64,000 nt of DNA, from positions 760,681-824,680 of the forward strand of contig OX439136.1 in assembly GCA_949318235.1 (NCBI GenBank), in the 5' to 3' direction. Made by a program: the position numbers and the translations under genes. Numbering within the stretch: the first letter of the stretch is position 1; each line of letters opens with the position of its first letter. The DNA comes from Ecdyonurus torrentis. Its lineage: Eukaryota; Arthropoda; Insecta; Ephemeroptera; Heptageniidae. Positions 59,165 to 64,000 of this stretch are shown here, in pieces. The notes under the pieces are model-generated. The model saw only the letters and a program-made list of their open reading frames with translations. It was not told the DNA's origin and did no database searches.

Positions 59165-59386
59165 TTATGAATGAATGAATGAATGAATGAATGAATGAAT
59201 GAATGAATGAATGAATGAATGAATGAATGAATGAATGAATGAATGAATGAATGAATGAATGAATGAATGAATGAATGAATGAATGAATGAATGAATGAAT
59301 GAATGAATGAATGAATGAATGAATGAATGAATGAATGAATGAATGAATGAATGAATGAATGAATGAATGAATGAATGAATGAATGT
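59165..59386. repeat. (TGAA)n microsatellite
   Basis: About 54 perfect TGAA units. The FIHS frame across it is not a gene. Confidence 0.95.
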
Positions 59387-59480
59387 TATGATATGCCCTA
59401 TTGAATCAGAACACATTCTAATAATATTTTTCTTATTGAATTTAGGGACTTTCATTTTGACATAATAAAGTGTAGTCTAG

Positions 59481-60692
<1,212 letters not shown>

Positions 60693-61131
60693 TATTTGAA
60701 TTATGAAAGCAAAGACCTTATATAATGTAAATAAGCTGTCTAATAATAAAATTAACTGATTTTTAAAGTAAAAACAATTTTTGTCATATGCTGGGAAATT
60801 GTTATTTATTGCTACAATATGGCGTCCAAGTGCCTGAAATATGACGTCATGCGCATGAAACCTATCAAACAAACTTTTGTAATGCAATTTTTTTTATGTG
60901 ATACATTATTTCTCCGTGAGAACAAGATGTCAAATTGGAAATTTAAATATTTAAGTTCTATTTTACTAATATTTAATATATGATATTCAACCATATTAAC
61001 AAGCAATGCCTAATGGCATACTTTTTGTTTTCTCTCGTATATTTCATTTAAATATTGTTCACAACAATCATGTTATTTATTTAATATATTATAATATATA
61101 AAGAGATAAGTATAATTATATAAGTAATCAG

Positions 61132-61300
61132 GAGAGGACTGGGCCTCCACGGCCCTTCGAAATAACTAAAGAGACGGTCTTCATCCGTTGGGGGCCTGGG
61201 GAGCTTTGCACCCCAGAATCGCACCACAGGAAATTTTTTTATGAAAAAGGGGGCGTTGCTAGCTAATTTTAAGTAAAAATTACAATCATTTTACGTAAGA
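61132..61300. mobile_element. Possible element start (caggagaggactgg)
   Basis: caggagaggactgggcctcc resembles the cagggtcggactggc terminus at 32489, followed by an unusually GC-rich 130 bp. A second GC-rich patch at 61690-61745 (gccggttgctgcgaag, tttagtcgcagcccatcg) may be its other end, but pairing is poor. Confidence 0.35.
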
Positions 61301-61645
61301 AAGCAAAGAGAAAAAAAAACTCCCAGGGCAAGATAATAGAAATAATCTTGTGTAATATAATATTATATTTCTTTGACATGACAAGTAACCTGCGATATCA
61401 AATTTTTTGTATGAATTTAGCTTTGGCAAATTTCATCATCTTTTGAAGAAAAAAAAACTGACAAGAATTCTAAAAGCCCGTCATGAGACATTGGGTTTAT
61501 TTTAATTTATTTCTATTTAAAACTTTTATTTACAACCTTTATATTGTAGGATCAATCATCACCATAAGATCTTATTATAATTATATCAATTTCTAAACTA
61601 TATATAAGATTCAATAATTTCCTTCCTTCCCTTCTTGCTTATTTT

Positions 61646-61676
<31 letters not shown>

Positions 61677-62075
61677 TTTTTTTTTTTTTTGCCGGTTGCT
61701 GCGAAGACGGCCCGCGATGGCCCTCTTTAGTCGCAGCCCATCGATATAATCTTAAAAAACTTAAATGACTTATTTGATGCCATTGCCGCATAAAAAATGC
61801 ATAATAAAATAACATTAATAGCTATGCTGTACAATATAATATTTTTATATAAGAAGAAAATAAACATAATTTTACTTCATTTGTAACATAAATAAAAGTT
61901 TATTTCAACTATTATTTAGTTTTGTTTTATATATTTTTTTGTAATATTCTTGTAACTCGTTAGGAGCAACAAATAAAATTAAGATTGAGCTTTTAAGTTG
62001 GCTAATAAAAATATAAAAATTAAGTTTTCCCATGCTGGTCTGTGCATTTCTGACCAACACTATATATGGCAGCTC

Positions 62076-62409
62076 TTAAAGGCATAGAAAACATGAAAAC
62101 ATTTTCATTTACATCACAAAACACTTGATGGGACTTATATAAATAACGTTAGTTGGTCTCAAAACCCAACTGTAGCTTCGTAGCAGTGATCAGAAAATTT
62201 AGATTTATGCAACCCACCTACCATTTTCATACTAGTTTTTGCCTGTTAATGACGTCATAATCAGGAATATTCACGCAAATTGCATACTTTACATTTTTTT
62301 AAAGCTCTTTTGTGGGGTTACATTAACATTCTGGTAAAAAATATCATCAGTTTTGTAGATCCCATTTCGTGTATAGAACATGTTGTTTCAATGTTTTCTA
62401 TGCCTTTAA
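62076..62409 (+). mobile_element. Family A TTAA MITE, copy 9
   Basis: ttaaaggcatagaaaaca at the left and ttttctatgcctttaa at the right, with central atgacgtcat. Confidence 0.85.
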
Positions 62410-62427
62410 ATATGAGTGTAATTTGTC

Positions 62428-62735
62428 TATAGGGTGTATGCGGATGACGTCATATTTATTGCGCTTTGAGGCCATACTGGAGTAGTGCATAACATTGCTC
62501 AGCATAGGACAAATTTCATTTAAGCCAATTTTCTTTGGGAAATCGTTTAATTTTTTGTTATTGTTATTTTTCTCACATACTTGAGCTCCTAATTCAACAC
62601 ATTTACAACATCCAAGCTCTCAAAAATATTGCATAGTGTTTTTAAACTGGCAAAATGATTGTTTTTCCTATGTCACCCATGTTATTGAGTTATCCAATAT
62701 GGCGGCGACTTTAACATGAATGCATACACCCTATA
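62428..62735 (+). mobile_element. Family B MITE, reference copy
   Basis: Perfect 14-bp ends tatagggtgtatgc / gcatacaccctata with the TA included, 308 bp, with ggatgacgtcatattt just inside the left end. This is the copy that best defines the family. Confidence 0.9.
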
Positions 62736-62739
62736 CAGT

Positions 62740-63290
62740 ATCACATGCTCCAACATGGCGTCAATTCGATCACCCTTTATGTTATAACTTAAAGATATCT
62801 TATATACTTTCTCTCAACACTGAACTTTAGTCAAAGAGAGGATGGAGGGGAGTTAAAGAGATTATATGCTTCAACCATACAAAAAAAAAACACAAAAAAC
62901 AAACAAGTTCTTTGAAGGAGAATATAACAATTTTTGCTAGAATACAAACACAAGCAAAATTACACGATGAGGGAAATATACAGTGCGCCCGTGATGTAAA
63001 CTTTTTGAAATCTGAGTATGCATAACAATAATCCTACATGTATAATTGAATAATACAAAAACACATTCGTGACGCATGCATATTTTATGTGTTAAAAACG
63101 TAATAATTTAAAATTTGTATTATCGTCAATTACATTAAAAAAGTTATAGTTTATACAAAACATGCGTACTGTTTTTGTGTACAAAACCTTGTATACAAAA
63201 CGTTGTGTACTGTTAATAAATTCTACCGATATTTATCTAACTTATACATACTAAAACTATATATGCAGTATATAATATACAGAAAAAACA
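62740..63290. other. AT-rich spacer
   Basis: tacagtgcgcccgtgatgta at 62980 could be a mariner-type terminus, but no partner is visible. Nothing else recognised. Confidence 0.3.
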
Positions 63291-63291
63291 C

Positions 63292-64000
<709 letters not shown>

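Overview
The window is a eukaryotic, almost certainly metazoan, AT-rich chromosomal segment. It has spliced exons with GT/AG boundaries, exons of a C-type-lectin-domain (CTLD) gene, a mariner-type transposase, a tRNA-derived SINE, a LINE 3' end, and very abundant microsatellites, satellites and MITE/foldback elements. Matches to the arthropod initiator TCAGTC about 34 bp downstream of TATA boxes, the ECC-type CTLD and the transposase suggest an arthropod, possibly a crustacean or hemipteroid insect. This is inference; no species is identified.

Left half (1-33.3 kb, minus strand): six short exons form two copies of a three-exon CTLD module. In transcription order they are A1 33096-33221, B1 25072-25183, C1 19541-19788, then A2 16572-16703, B2 7369-7474, C2 2961-3187. 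Intron phases agree within each module (0, 1, then 0 at the end), so they may be two CTLDs of one protein or two tandem paralogues. The exons total under 1 kb in 30 kb. The introns are filled with a 56-bp satellite of about 77 units, a 105-bp tandem array grown from a SINE, a 12-bp minisatellite, a 0.7-kb TTCC array, long TA arrays and dozens of nested MITEs.

Middle (33.3-45.7 kb): a chain of four adjacent foldback hairpins with CT/GA centres (34.2-36.8 kb), a foldback with CG-rich subterminal repeats (36.8-37.6 kb), and a nearly intact mariner-like element (39127-40681). The element has 135-bp terminal inverted repeats and a single in-frame stop in its transposase. More MITEs and a second full tRNA-SINE copy follow.

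Right part (45.7-64 kb): the last exon of an ankyrin-repeat gene with a hexapeptide-repeat tail (46275-47146, minus strand), an AT-rich block with exon-like islands (48-50 kb), and a small two-exon gene (51.6-52.5 kb, plus strand) whose predicted protein begins with a myristoylation-like MGNGIS. A block without recognised genes follows, holding two 5S-rRNA-like fragments, more MITEs, and TGAA, TC and TA arrays.

The strongest window-wide signal is the palindrome TGACGTCA (a CRE/ATF-type site). I count about 47 copies by hand, nearly all inside MITEs, across at least six families that otherwise look unrelated. MITE families are given letters here (A to P) for cross-reference; the letters are mine, not database names.
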